Shown piece after piece: positions 13,201-21,796 of a stretch of 64,000 bases of DNA (its first letter is position 1; each line of letters begins with the position of its first letter). Source of the DNA: Tridacna crocea (Eukaryota; Mollusca; Bivalvia; Cardiida; Cardiidae); the NCBI GenBank assembly GCA_943736015.1, contig OX031058.1, positions 697,001 through 761,000 on the forward strand. Reading direction: 5' to 3'. Made by a program: the position numbers and the translations under genes. Under the pieces are notes generated by a model. That model was not told the DNA's origin. It ran no database searches and worked only from the letters and a program-made list of their open reading frames with translations.

Positions 13201-16200
13201 CTAGTAATGCTAGTAATTGCATGTTTCTGTCAAAGCACTGGCGGGGGTATTAACCCTTTACCCTATAAGAAATTTCCATGGCATCTCTAATGGACCCTAA
13301 ATAACAGCAAAGATGAAGCCGTTTCTTATGTGTGAATGACACCTTTTGATAGCATAGAAAACATTGTGACAAATGGTGAAATTGCTCGTCACAAGCAATT
13401 TCACTTTTTGCCTCAATGCTTTCCAAAGGCTCCTTCAAGCAAAGTGTAGAAATGAGTATCTATGGAGTAAAGGGTTAAGTCACATTCAGTGACAGCTCTA
13501 GCTTTTCTTAAATACTGTAAGTAGTTTTGTACATTGTAGTCCTTTCTTTTTTTCTTAACCCTTTACCACACAGTATGGTATTTTAACCTATAACCAAATA
13601 TTTGTTGTTGTTTTTCTTTTAACAAACCTACAGAAATGAGATGAAAACATTTAGGAAATAGAGAAAATGCTGGTGACCATTTTTTCAGTTTAATCATTTG
13701 TCAAACTCCCTGGTTTTCACAACCCAGAGGAAGCAGCCTTCTGAAAACAATGTGGGAATAGGTGAAAATGCTGGTGACAAACATTTTCTACTTTTACCAC
13801 AATGTTTTCTACTCTTCTAAAGTCAAGTTTCAGTTTTTGAGTCACATTTATGTTTTCATCTGCCAGTGCTTTGAATTTGGACAAGTCCAAGATTTTGTTG
13901 TTTGGTATCAAGAACTATTCTGAAAACAGCTTACACTTTCTATTTTTCAGATTTTTCAATTGTACAGAGAAATAGAAAACTTTGATTCAGTCATTCTAAT
14001 TGATTTAGACCTGAAAGAGAGGTGAGATTAATTGATTTGATTTGATATTTGTTAGCTCTTTACCAAACGACGGAATTTTAGAACGGTCAATATTCAAAGT
14101 ATTTGTAGATGACAAACCCAGTATTGCTCCAGTCGTAACGATTTGCGATTGATAGGAAAGAAAACATTGTGGGAAAAGGTGAAAATGTATGTTACCAGCA
14201 AGTTCTCCTTTTCCAAAAATATTTTGGAAAGTCCTTTTTCAAAGTCGAAAGTCATTTTACCAAACAACAAAACTTTAGACTAGCCCAAATTGAAAGCATT
14301 TGCAGACGACAAAATAAATGGGAATCAAAAATAGATATTTGATTTGTGAAGAGTACATAACATTGTGGGAAAAGGAGAAAATGCTGGTTACTAGCATTTT
14401 TTCCTTTTCCCTCAATGTTTTCAAAGGTTTTCTTTCTCAGGGTAGTTAAAAGTCGTCATTGTGTGATAAAGGGTTAAATACTTTACAAACAATTTCTTTC
14501 CAGAGATGTCACATCTTTATACAGGATGACTGCTGAGCACCTGCAGTTTGAAGATATGGTGGGAAGAGTGTGTACAAGGATACAGTCACAGTGGTCAAAC
14601 ATGGTGAACAAAACTGAACAAGCCAACATTGCTGAAATGTAATCATTTTTCATTTTTAGTACAAAAGTTCATCTCAAAAGTCAACCTTTGTGATACCCCT
14701 GTATTCATCGTCTATCTTTGGGCCAAGTCGGGCCCTACCTGTAGCTCAGTGGTTAGCATATATGACCGGAGACTTGGTGGTTGCAATTTCAATACCTGGT
14801 TGAAGCGAACTTTCTTTCTGATCTTTTTTTTTATCTCTCACCTCTGATGCATGTGAGAAAGGAATCAGTAAATGGCAAGAAAATGTCAGTACCGGTGTGA
14901 GACAGCCAGGAAACACATGCGTAGGTGCACACTGACTGACATGCTAATGACCTAAGCCGTTAAAACGGTATAAAACTTCAATGCAATCAATCAATTCATG
15001 CCAGCTCCTTGCTCCAGCCTCACTTTGTGAAGTGTCATTGGGTAAGACACATTGAGGCCATAGCCTAGTATTCGTGAAACCAGGACATTTCATCAATAGG
15101 TGAGGAGTTGCAGGGATATCACTGAAATGATGTTGAAGGTTAATAAATAAACCCTTAACCAAACATTCCCTGGTTTTATGTCCTTGAGATAAAATCCTTT
15201 TGAAAAAATTGTGTGAAAAGGAGAAAACGCTGGTAACCAGCATTTTCTTCTTTTCCCACTGTTTTCTACCCTGCTGGAAACAAATTTCAGTTCTTGAGTT
15301 AAGTTGAATTTGTCGTCTGCAAATGCTTTCAATTTGGACAAGGCTTAAATTTTGTCCTCTCGTTGTGAGGTAATAATGTGTTTCATAAATATTGCTATTA
15401 GATTTTGGTTAATATGTCTCGTTGCAGTAGTCACTCAAAACATGCCAAGTCTTAATGACCTTGAAGAAGAAGGCCTTTTGAAAGCATTATAAGAAAGGAT
15501 GTTCATTTCCTACAGTGTTTAAACAAACAAAAAAGCCTTCACTCTTTCATGCAATGCTTTAAAATGCCTTTGTCTTCAAGGTTGTCAAAATTGGGTTTGT
15601 GTGGTACTGACCGAATAGTAACTTGTATTTTCAGCCCTTTTTCATAATATGTTATTACTCCCCTGCAAAATGAATGTTTTCGGGGGTATACTGGAATCAG
15701 CTGTTTGTCTGTTGGTCTGTCTGTGTGTCAGTCCATGTGTCCCTCTGTGTACAAATAATTGCCTGTTTCTGTCAAAGCGCTGGTGGGGAGTATTAAGTCA
15801 CATTCAGTGACAGCGTTAGTTTGCAAATACTTTAGATTTAGAACAGTCCAAATCTTGTCCTATGGTACAGAGTTAGGCCTGTAACACACAATCCCCACTT
15901 TTAACAACCCTGAAAAGATGGCCTTTGAAAACATTGTTAGAAAAGGAGAAAATGCTGGTTACCGATATTTTCTCCTTTTCCAACAATGTTTTCTACCCAC
16001 CCCAATATAAATTACAATTTTTCAGTCACATTTAAGTTTAAGTAAGTGCGCCCAATATGACTGAAGTTGTCGACAGGCCTTAAAAGGCTATTCATTCATT
16101 CATTCAGTCACATTCATTTTATCCTCTGGAAATGCTTTCAGTTTTCAGTCTCACATTTTGTTGTTTGTTAAAGAGATAAACACCAGACAAACAAGTGCAC

Positions 16201-19200
16201 TACTGTACAACTGGGGTATATGACTTTTTTGTCTTCTATTAGAATGCCTTATAGTCACAACAGAGATTGTTGGCGTGTCATTGAAAAAGTTCTAAGGCAT
16301 AAGATATCAACACTCTACAGAGATACAAAATCATCAGTAAGTTTCCTGTGGCCTTCTCATTTCAGTTTCTGCCATGCTAGAGTTTCATTCCACTAATGGA
16401 TATCTAGTGAGCTTATGTGATATCCAGTGAGCTTATGTAGATATCTTGCAAGCTTTTGTGGATATCCATAAGACTTATGCTGATATCTAGTGAGCTCTAT
16501 GTGAATATCAGTAGAGCTTTAGCTTATCACCAATCTGTGCAAAGATCCAGTCAGCATTAATGGAAACCAAATGGGTTAATGCAGATATCCAATGGAATTA
16601 TGCAGATATCCAGTGAGGTTATGTGGTTGTCTAGCAAGCTTATGCAGATATCTAGTGAGGTTATGTGGATATCTAGCGAGCTTATGCAGATATCCAGTAT
16701 GCTTATGCATACATTTCATTGAGCTTAAATGAGTATCCAGGGAGCTACTGCAGATATCCAGTGAGCTTGTGACAGTGTGTGGTATTCAGCAACCCTATGT
16801 GGATATTGTTGGAGCTTGCACAGATATCCTGTATGCTGATGCAAATATCCAGTGAGCTTATATGGATAAACTTCAAGTTCATATTGATATACAGTAGGCA
16901 TATGTGGATATCCAGTGAATTTATGTATATATGTAGAAATCTCATGGAAATATGTAATGATTTTATAGGTAAATACAGTAAACTTATGTGGATATCTACT
17001 GATTTTGTGTATATACAGCAATCTTTTGTGGATATCCTATGAGTCAGCAAGCAAATGTGGATATCCAAAGAATTTACAAGTATATAGATAACATGCTCAT
17101 AACTTGTGCAGATATCCAGTAAGCTGATCCAAATATCCAGTAGGCTTATATGGATATCCATCAACTTCATCAAGTAAGCTCATTATAGTATCCAAAGAGT
17201 TCTATAAAACAAGCTTATGCAGATAATAAATTTATGTTTATGGCAGCAAGCTTATGTGGATATCCACTGAATTTGTGTATATTAAGCAAGCTTATGTGTA
17301 TTTGAAAGAATTTATGTGTATATACAGCAAGTTTAACCAGCATTTTCTCCATTTCCCACAATGTTTTTGTACCCTGCATGAAACAAATTTCATTTTTTTG
17401 TTAGGTTTATTTTGTTGTCTGCAAGTGCTTTCAATTTGCACCAGGTCAAAGTTTTGTCGTTTGGTAGAGGGTTAAGCAAGCTTATGTGTACATGTATTTG
17501 AAAGAGTTTATGTGTAAATACAGCTAGTTTATGGGGATATCCAGTGAGTTTGTGTATATTGAGCAAACTTATGTGTAATTGAAAGAGTTTATGTGTATAT
17601 ACAGCAAGCTTATGGGAATATCTATTGGCTCTATATGTATATGCAGCAAACTGAAGGGAATACCTATATCTAGCGAGATCTAGTTAACTCTTTACCAAAC
17701 AACATGATTTTAGACTAGTCCAAATTGGAAGCGTTTGTAGACAACAAAATGAAAGTGACTGCAAGTTTGAAATTTGTTTGTGAAGGGTAGAAAAAATTGT
17801 GGGAAAAGGAGAAATTGCTGGTCACCAGCATTTTCTCCTTTTTCCACAATGTTTTCTAAAGACTTCTTTCTCAGGTTTGTCAAAGTAGGGATTGTGTGGT
17901 AATGGGTTAACTTTTTACCAAATGGCAAAAATTTGTACAAGTCCGAATTGGAAGCATTTGTAGATAACAAAATTAATGTGACTCAAAAATTGAAATTTGT
18001 TTTGGGAGGGTAGAAAACATTGGGTGAAAAAGAGAAAATGCTGAATGCTGGTTACTAATGATAAAATCAGTCTTTGATAGGGTAGAGAACATTGTGGGAA
18101 AAGGAGAAAATGCTAGTTACCAGTATTTTCTCTTCTTCTTACAATGTTTTCAAGTCTTCCAACTCAAGGTTATAAAAAACTCAAGATTATGTTAATGTGT
18201 TAAATTGATGAACACAACTTTCAGTTTCCATATGGCCTGCAACACACAAAAAGGGGCATTCGGACATTTGCGTAAAGTGTCGTCTTGGATCAGCCTGCGC
18301 AGTCCGCGCAGGCTAATCCGAGACGGCACTTTACGACTTCATTAGATATTGTTCTACAGTAGACTTTTGCGAAACAGAAAATCACATTAGAACGGAAAGT
18401 GCCGTCTCGGATTAGCCTGCGCGGGCTGCGCAGGCTGATCCGAGACGACACTTTACGCAAATGTCCGAATGCCCCTTTTCGTGTGTTGCAGGCCATATGT
18501 GCTTGTACCTGCTTTAACCCTTTACCACACAATGCTGTCTTTTGATGCTCCTGGAAGGAAGCCTTTTGAAAAGCCCCTGGGAAAAGAAGAAAATGCTGGA
18601 AACCAGCATTTGCTCTTTTTCCCACAATATTTTCTACTCTATCAAAGAAAATTACACCATTTGAGCCACAATGAAATTTTCATCTGCAAATGCTTCAATT
18701 TAGACAAGGCTGAAATATTGTCATCTGGTAAACGGTTAAAAATATTTTACTTTAAAAGGAGTCTTCGAAGACATCACAGGTTGACGGAGAAGGTGAAATA
18801 CTCAGTATTTTAAGTCATGTGGCATCAGAATGTTCGACCATCCTCTCGCAGTTAAGGGAATTTGCATGCTTGCGGCAGAAACAACTTAGGGATAAAGAAT
18901 TGAGATCTAGACAGAGGGAAAATCTAAAGAAGTTTTTATCAAGGTATATTTAAATCTTTAGCCCTTTACCACACAATGATGACTTTTGATGACCCTGAGG
19001 TAGTAGCCTTTTGAAAATACGGTGGGAAAATGAGAAAATGCTGGTAACCAGCAATTTCTCCTTTTCCCACAAAGTTTTCTACCCTTCCCCCCAAAATTTC
19101 GATTTTTCAGTCACATTTATGTTCTTGTCTGCAAATGCTTTCAATTTTGATCAGTGTATAATTCTAGAATTCAAAAATTTGATTTGGAACGGATAGAGGG

Positions 19201-21657
19201 AAAAAGAGAAAATGCTGTTTTCAAAAACTTGCTTTAGGGCGTTAAAAGTCGGCAATGTGTAGTAAAGAGTTTAATTCTACAAATCCTTTCAATTTATACA
19301 AATCTGGACTTTTGCCATTAAGTTAAGAATTAAGCAGAAAAAAGGATTTATAAACTTAGTGGGAAATGGAGAAAGTGCTGGGAACCAGCATCTTGTTTTT
19401 TCACTGTGCTTTCTCCCTGTTTAAAAACAGTTTTCATAGTTTAGCTTATGTACATGTTATCTGTAAATGCCCAGAATATGTGCAAGTCTAGAATATTCTC
19501 ATGTGAGCATTGTATGTATTATTCAACGCCGTTTTCAACATTATTTCAGTTCTATCACGGCAGCCAATGCACCTATCCATGTGTTCCTGTGGTTTCTTTC
19601 ACCAGTACTTTGCACAATTTTCCTGCCAAGCCACTGGCTGCTTTCCCACTTGATTATTGTCGAAACAATGGTCAGCGATGGGAGAGGAATGAATCCAGTT
19701 GCAGTGACTATCATCAATGCTCGGAAAGAAATTGGCTGAGCTAGGGGATGTAGCCAGGGATCAAACCCTGGACACCGTGTTCTCAAGTCCTTAATGCTAC
19801 CGACAGCTACTAGAGCTTGGCTTTCACGTGAACAAGTACAGGACGTGTATCCAAGAAGTTCTAGCCTCGCTGGAAGAACTTCAGAGCTCTATCCTGACAC
19901 TGGTGCAAGGCAGGAAATACATGAATAAGCAAGCTTTTGCTTTGACATGACGGAAATGATGTTGAAAGCATAGTTAATCTAACACTTTTTCATCATGGTT
20001 TCTACAACTTCAGGGGTCCAGACTCAGTGGTCAAGTGTAGGACTCGTTGCCCTGAGGCCCTATGTTGGAACTTTATTGGATCCACTGAGTTTTTCATGGG
20101 AGTGTCGCCGAGCCCCGGTAGCTCAGTCAGTAGCATGCAGGACTTGAGAACAATGGGTCATGAGTTAGATCCCTGGCTCGGCCATTTTCTTTCCGAGGAT
20201 TGATGATAGTCCTTGCGACAGGATTCATTCCTCTCTCACCACTGACCATTATTTCAATGATGATTATGTGGGAAAGCAGCCAGTGGCTTGGAAAGAATTT
20301 TGTTTGGAGTACTGGTAAAAGAGATTCCAGGAACGCATGGATAGACACACTGGCTGCAGCAATATAACTGAAATAATGTTGAAAAAGGTGATAAAAACCA
20401 TACAATCAATAAATCATGGGAGTGTCCTTGATCAAAACACTTCACAACCCTAGCTTTGCACTGGTGAAAGCCAGGGAATAAATGAATATGTGAACTATTA
20501 CCATGATATTATTGAAATGATACTGAAAGCTGCGTAAAACAACATTCAAACAATCAATCAATTTGACAACTCCAGATTGTTTGGTTGAAGGAAAAATGAT
20601 GCATTTCTATATCACAGCTTCCTGAGTTATTTGGTGACAATGAAATTGTATGGATACTTGGTTACGTGGCAACTTTATCATCTTGATGCCTTAAAAAATC
20701 AGCCTAAGACAGATATTCTCTCTATTATAAGGTAAGTGACGGTTTCAAGTTACGTCATTGTCACATTACCACACAATACCTAGTTTTAAGGGTCCAAAGG
20801 AAAAGGAGTTTGAAAAAAATTATGGGAAAAGGAGAAAATGCTGATAACCAGCAATTTCCCCTTTTCCTACAATGTTTTCAACCCTCTCAAATGCAAATTT
20901 CCTACTTTCTGCAACTTATTTTGTTTGTTGTCAGCAAAACCTTTCAATTTTGACCTGTCTAAAATTGTGTCATTTAGTACACAGACTGAGTAAATTACAT
21001 ATTTGCAAAGTTTTCGACTCGTTTTCTTCATGCATTATAACAAGTAAGACATGATGGAAAATAAATCTGTACCTATACAGAGTTAAATATGGTTCTGTTT
21101 GTCAGCTTGTTTTCTGTCATGATTCGTTAAATGTTACACTCCTAAATTCATCTGTTACTCTCTTAACCCATTACCACACAATCCCTACTTTTGATGCCCC
21201 CGAGAAAGAAGCCTTTAGAAAACATTGTGGGAAAAGGAGAAAATGCTGGTAACCAGCATTTTCTCCCTTTCCCACAATGTTTTCTACCCTTCACAAAACA
21301 AATTTCAAATTTTCAGTTACTTTTATTTTGTTGTCTGCAAATGTTTTCAATTTGGACCAGTCTAAAATATTGTTGTTTGGTAATGGGTTAAAAAGCTATT
21401 ACCCGCTTACCAGCACCCTTTCAAAGATGCGTTGGTCGGTCATAATTTACTCGGAAAAGTCAGAATAGTTGTTGTTAATTAAAACAGTCTTATCTTTTCT
21501 CTTTTATTTCAGACTTTGGAAGGGGCTTCTACAGTGTTGTGAAAACTTGCGGACTTGTACACATTCTGACAAAAATAAATGGACAGAGGGAATTGAACTT
21601 ATAAATAAACATGTGGAACAAATGTGTTCAAATATTGATAAATTTCTTATAAAATAA
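1222..21657 (+). CDS. ERMARD: ERMARD homologue (ER membrane-associated RNA degradation protein), 5' end missing
   Basis: Seventeen exons were placed by reading-frame homology and GT/AG sites with consistent phases: 1222-1382, 3345-3446, 4111-4203, 5173-5270, 6019-6137, 6901-7015, 7959-8061, 8838-8867, 10001-10066, 11461-11628, 12780-12860, 13951-14021, 14504-14638, 16243-16336, 18759-18943, 20618-20731, 21513-21657 (TAA stop). They total 1880 nt, about 626 residues; vertebrate ERMARD is about 678, so only the first ~50 residues lie outside the window. Landmarks matching the vertebrate protein from memory: ILERALGD (exon 2), [18 protein letters not shown] (4), [19 protein letters not shown] (7), LFTTFDE (8), [15 protein letters not shown] (10), RSRQREN (15) and [11 protein letters not shown] (17). 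Exon 16 ([18 protein letters not shown]) lies where the vertebrate protein has its C-terminal membrane segments but is less hydrophobic. The protein is ER-membrane associated with poorly known function; human variants are linked to neuronal migration defects. No gene overlaps it. Confidence 0.9.
1376..1650 (+). repeat. 58-bp minisatellite starting at an ERMARD splice donor
   Basis: About 4.5 copies of a 58-bp unit containing CAGCAAAAGGTATTTATGAG. The first unit overlaps the end of exon 1222-1382, so the exon/donor junction CAAAAG|GTATTT recurs at 1441, 1499, 1557 and (as AATG|GTATTT) 1615. Degenerate units continue at 1890-1965, 2196-2278 and 2508-2540, separated by family A insertions. Confidence 0.85.
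1666..1894 (-). mobile_element. Family A element, complete
   Basis: TTAA-bounded inverted copy with a good central palindrome, inserted in the 58-bp minisatellite. Confidence 0.8.
1970..2195 (+). mobile_element. Family A element
   Basis: Direct copy. The left TTAA is present; the right end has decayed to GTTAG. It interrupts the minisatellite remnant. Confidence 0.7.
2279..2507 (+). mobile_element. Family A element, complete
   Basis: TTAA at both ends (2279-2282, 2504-2507). Left end CTCTTTACCACACAATCC; right end TTTGGTAAAGAG. The minisatellite resumes directly after it (CAGCAAAAGGTATTTATGAG). Confidence 0.85.
2550..2735 (-). mobile_element. Family A element, degraded
   Basis: Recognisable CTTACCACATGACAAAG end and core remnants. 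The far end has been lost. Confidence 0.6.
2987..3185 (+). mobile_element. Family A element with half of the hairpin deleted
   Basis: Left TTAA and CCCATTACCAAACAATCCC end, then a jump from GAAGCCTTCTGG straight into the right palindrome arm. The right end is GTCAA. The loss of one hairpin arm is typical of palindrome-mediated deletion. Confidence 0.75.
3187..3313 (+). mobile_element. Family A fragment next to exon 2
   Basis: Pieces of left arm (AGAAGGCTTTTGAAAAC) and right arm, ending at TTAA 3310-3313, 31 bp before the ERMARD exon that starts at 3345. Confidence 0.55.
3500..3728 (-). mobile_element. Family A element, complete
   Basis: TTAA-bounded inverted copy with an intact core palindrome. 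Confidence 0.85.
3772..4070. mobile_element. Family A derivative: full-length palindrome
   Basis: TTAA-bounded, 299 bp. Both halves are the same (right-hand) arm in opposite orientation: the left reads GACGACAAAATAAATGTAAC and the right mirrors it as a TTATTTTGTTGTCTGCAAG block. The whole element is one long inverted repeat with arms of about 140 bp around a short spacer (GGTATTAAGGAGAAAAAGG). Confidence 0.8.
4287..4405. mobile_element. Family A mini-derivative, about 118 bp
   Basis: TTAA at left, CTCTATATCACACAATCC end, one palindrome arm, then straight to a GATCGTGTGGTAAAAGG end. It looks like a left-arm/left-arm deletion product. Confidence 0.6.
4528..4810 (+). mobile_element. tRNA-derived SINE (type 1)
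   Basis: Contains a B-box-like GGTTTGAATCCCC, then the type 1 body (GGATTGATGATAGTCATTGC, GTGGGAAAGCAGCCATTGGC) and tail (GTGCACTGAAATAACTGTTG). Other copies of this body are at 19530, 20107, 23468, 32721, 47365, 55476, 61603 and 62651. Confidence 0.75.
4864..5091 (+). mobile_element. Subfamily C TTAA foldback element
   Basis: Ends CCTTTCCCAAACAGACCC and TTGTTTGGGAAAGGG between TTAA sites; core GAGAAATTGCTCATAACGAG. It shares the GGGAAAAGGAGAAA arm with family A but has different ends and spacer. Other copies: 23757-23984 and 58434-58661. Confidence 0.8.
5308..5600 (-). mobile_element. Two degraded family A remnants
   Basis: 5308-5440 is a TTAA-started inverted left part cut off after GGAAAAGGAGAAAAGG. 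5444-5600 is a second, diverged piece that starts at another TTAA and ends in a partial core. Confidence 0.55.
5645..5880 (-). mobile_element. tRNA-derived SINE, inverted
   Basis: Read on the - strand, a tRNA-like head (B box at about 5805-5815, reverse of GGGCTCGAACCTG) lies at the right and a TTGATTGATTGAATGG tail at the left. Confidence 0.65.
6507..6788 (+). mobile_element. Family A element plus remnant
   Basis: 6507-6735 is a complete direct copy with TTAA at both ends. 6736-6788 is the leftover right end of an older inverted copy (TCATCAAAAGTCGTCATTG, TGTGGTAAAGG). Upstream, 6457-6500 is a short fragment of the long repeat seen at 21797. Confidence 0.8.
7192..7402 (+). mobile_element. 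Family A element, diverged
   Basis: Left TTAA retained; right end GTAAAGGGTAAA. The core palindrome is eroded on its right arm. Confidence 0.65.
7500..7560. repeat. Short palindromic repeat
   Basis: Inverted repeat AGATCAGACTGCA ... TGCAGTCTGATCT. A second copy of the motif lies at about 52715-52760. Confidence 0.6.
7696..7918 (-). mobile_element. Family A element
   Basis: TTAA-bounded inverted copy. It ends 41 bp before ERMARD exon 7959-8061. Confidence 0.8.
8514..8742 (+). mobile_element. Family A element
   Basis: Direct copy; right TTAA at 8739-8742. The left end CCCTTTACCAAATAATCCC has lost its TTAA. Confidence 0.8.
8973..9191 (-). mobile_element. Family A element
   Basis: Inverted copy with both flanking TTAA mutated. 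The core is well kept. Confidence 0.7.
9324..9463 (-). mobile_element. Family A element, right part missing
   Basis: Starts at TTAA 9324-9327 and stops in the core at AGAAAATGCTG, exactly where the element at 9464 begins. Confidence 0.65.
9464..9835. mobile_element. Different TTAA element with 16-bp inverted ends
   Basis: TTAA 9464-9467 and 9832-9835 flank inverted ends GGTAAGACCTATGTAA and its reverse TTACACAGGTCTTACC (one mismatch). The 364-bp interior is AT-rich, with no open frame and no similarity to family A. This looks like a second non-autonomous TTAA-targeting family. Confidence 0.75.
9850..9965 (+). mobile_element. Family A fragment
   Basis: CCCTTTACTACTTATTTC end and a partial core (CACTGTGGGAAAAGAAG). 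It stops about 35 bp before the exon at 10001. Confidence 0.5.
10189..10412 (-). mobile_element. Family A element
   Basis: Inverted copy with left TTAA and an intact core palindrome. The right end decays into TTGGTAAAATGCTGG. Confidence 0.75.
10447..10590 (+). mobile_element. Type 1 SINE fragment
   Basis: Diverged GGCAGCCAGTGACTGTAGG and ATTGTACAAAGTACTTG blocks. Confidence 0.5.
10591..11210. mobile_element. Cluster of four family A copies
   Basis: 10591-10734 direct, truncated; 10737-10955 direct, complete at right (TTAA 10952-10955); 10952-11077 direct, left half, sharing that TTAA; 11078-11210 inverted remnant. The whole span between exons 10001-10066 and 11461-11628 is built mostly of these elements. 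Confidence 0.65.
11215..11444 (+). mobile_element. Family A element adjoining an exon
   Basis: Direct copy ending at TTAA 11441-11444. Only 16 bp (TTTTTTCACTGTCTAG) separate this TTAA from ERMARD exon 11461-11628, so any branch point must lie inside the element. Confidence 0.75.
11675..12180 (+). mobile_element. Type 1 SINE with a second SINE inserted
   Basis: A type 1 SINE (GTGGGAAAGTAGCGAGTGCC body) is interrupted at 11742-11956 by another tRNA-derived SINE (A-box-like GTGAGGTAGAGCATTGGC, B-box-like AGTTTGATACCC). The insertion is flanked by the 9-bp duplication AAGGAAGTT (11733-11741 and 11957-11965). Confidence 0.7.
12181..12387 (+). mobile_element. Family A element
   Basis: TTAA-bounded direct copy with a shortened right spacer. 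Confidence 0.8.
12388..12779. other. Intron sequence without a recognised repeat
   Basis: AT-rich. I see no gene, RNA or known repeat before the acceptor at 12779. Confidence 0.5.
13085..13510 (+). repeat. GGGGGTATA repeat split by a subfamily B element
   Basis: A diverged element beginning near the GCCGCAAAACAAATG block, with a CTGTCTGTGTGTC-rich middle and TCACATTCAGTGACAGC end. A second, unsplit copy is at 15655-15825. The copy here is opened at its TATTAAGTCAC site by the element at 13250. Confidence 0.7.
13250..13478 (+). mobile_element. Subfamily B TTAA foldback element
   Basis: TTAA-bounded. Left end CCCTTTACCCTATAAG, core GGTGAAATTGCTCGTCACAAG, right end TATGGAGTAAAGGG. Other copies: 49828-50004, 54995-55212 and 58891-59104. 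The paralogous empty site is at 15793-15812. Confidence 0.85.
13555..13912 (+). mobile_element. Family A fragment and diverged copy
   Basis: 13555-13690 is a left-end remnant with a partial core. 13689-13912 is a nearly full direct copy whose TTAA ends have mutated (TTTAATC, GTATCAA). Confidence 0.6.
14052..14477 (-). mobile_element. Two adjacent inverted family A copies
   Basis: 14052-14253 is diverged and has lost its right end. 14254-14477 is better kept and ends at TTAA 14474-14477, 26 bp before ERMARD exon 14504-14638. Confidence 0.7.
14728..15005 (+). mobile_element. tRNA-derived SINE (type 4), near complete
   Basis: A-box-like TAGCTCAGTGGTTAGCATA, B-box-like GCAATTTCAATACC, body with CACCTCTGATGCATGTGAG, tail ATGCAATCAATCAATT. 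A second copy at 54372 is split by a family A element. Confidence 0.8.
15148..15373 (+). mobile_element. Family A element
   Basis: Direct copy; core arms kept, right end decayed (GTGAGGTAATAATG). Confidence 0.7.
15430..15825. repeat. Family A fragments and an unsplit GGGGGTATA repeat
   Basis: 15430-15612 holds left and right pieces of family A. 15655-15825 is the GGGGGTATA repeat, uninterrupted at GGAGTATTAAGTCACATTC. Confidence 0.6.
15876..16178 (+). mobile_element. Family A element with a 70-bp retroposed insert
   Basis: Direct copy. The insert at 16033-16102 is a SINE 3' end with an (ATTC)n tail, flanked by the 12-bp duplication TTCAGTCACATT (16021-16032, 16103-16114). It resembles target-primed retroposition of a 5'-truncated SINE. 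Confidence 0.7.
16390..17680 (+). repeat. 21-bp tandem repeat array in an ERMARD intron
   Basis: Imperfect units of GTGAGCTTATGTGGATATCCA, about 21 bp, over roughly 1.2 kb. Because the unit is a multiple of 3, long open frames appear on the - strand (repeating Leu-Leu-Asp-Ile-x-Ile-Ser). They are repeat artefacts. The array is broken by a family A piece at 17333. Confidence 0.85.
17333..17475 (+). mobile_element. Family A right half inside the satellite
   Basis: TTAA 17333-17336 and 17472-17475 bound a copy that starts at the palindrome centre (CCAGCATTTTCTCC). Satellite sequence resumes directly on both sides. Confidence 0.8.
17684..18203 (-). mobile_element. Two inverted family A copies sharing one TTAA
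   Basis: 17684-17910 is complete. 17907-18203 uses the same TTAA (17907-17910) as its left flank and contains an internal rearrangement with a duplicated core. Confidence 0.75.
18229..18499. mobile_element. 271-bp foldback element
   Basis: Outer arms CATATGGCCTGCAACACAC and GTGTGTTGCAGGCCATATG, continuing inward as GGGGCATTCGGACATTTGCG and its reverse. Each arm also contains a smaller hairpin (AGCCTGCGCAG / GCGCAGGCT). No open frame. A short relic of the inner motif is at 49465-49490. Confidence 0.85.
18514..18739 (+). mobile_element. Family A element adjoining an exon
   Basis: TTAA-bounded direct copy. Its right TTAA (18736-18739) lies 19 bp before exon 18759-18943. Confidence 0.8.
18956..19440 (+). 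mobile_element. Degraded family A cluster
   Basis: 18956-19165 is a direct copy lacking its right end; 19166-19275 is a right-end remnant of an inverted copy; 19276-19440 is a further diverged piece. Confidence 0.55.
19530..19815 (-). mobile_element. Type 1 SINE, inverted
   Basis: Tail CAACATTATTTCAGTT at left; tRNA-like head at right (B box reverse GGATCAAACCC at about 19757). 19816-19965 is a fragment of a second SINE type. Confidence 0.75.
20017..20565 (+). mobile_element. Type 2 SINE split by a type 1 SINE
   Basis: The outer type 2 SINE (GACTCAGTGGTCAAGTGTAG head; GTGTCCTTGATC and ATTGAAATGATACTG body) is opened at 20107-20413. Another type 2 copy is at 43070. Confidence 0.75.
20107..20413 (+). 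mobile_element. Type 1 SINE with a 13-bp target duplication
   Basis: Head GAGCCCCGGTAGCTCAGTC, B-box-like GAGTTAGATCCC, standard body and tail. Flanked by TCATGGGAGTGTC at 20094-20106 and 20414-20426. Confidence 0.85.
20760..20982 (+). mobile_element. Family A element, diverged
   Basis: Direct copy; TTAA lost at both ends. Confidence 0.65.
21163..21391 (+). mobile_element. Family A element, complete
   Basis: TTAA-bounded; ends CCCATTACCACACAATCCC and TTTGGTAATGGG. One of the well-kept CCCATTACC-type copies. Confidence 0.9.
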
Positions 21658-21796
21658 TCTTTTATATTTTGGCTTTTATATTGTGTTTTTCATTTACTGT
21701 TTCAGTTTATGCTTTACCAAACAGTCCTTCTTTTTACAGCTCCAATGAAAACAACATTTTAAGTTTAGTTAGAATATATTTTATTGCCATTCCTTT

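Noticed and set aside
16745..17173. 142-codon frame on the - strand with a regular Leu-Leu-Asp-Ile pattern
   Set aside because: It is the translation of the 21-bp tandem repeat; adjacent frames are also open and the array sits in an ERMARD intron.
19816..19965. Possible ERMARD exon encoding an amphipathic stretch ([19 protein letters not shown])
   Set aside because: It aligns with the body and tail of the type 2 SINE (compare 43160-43270), and exons 18759-18943 and 20618-20731 already join in phase.
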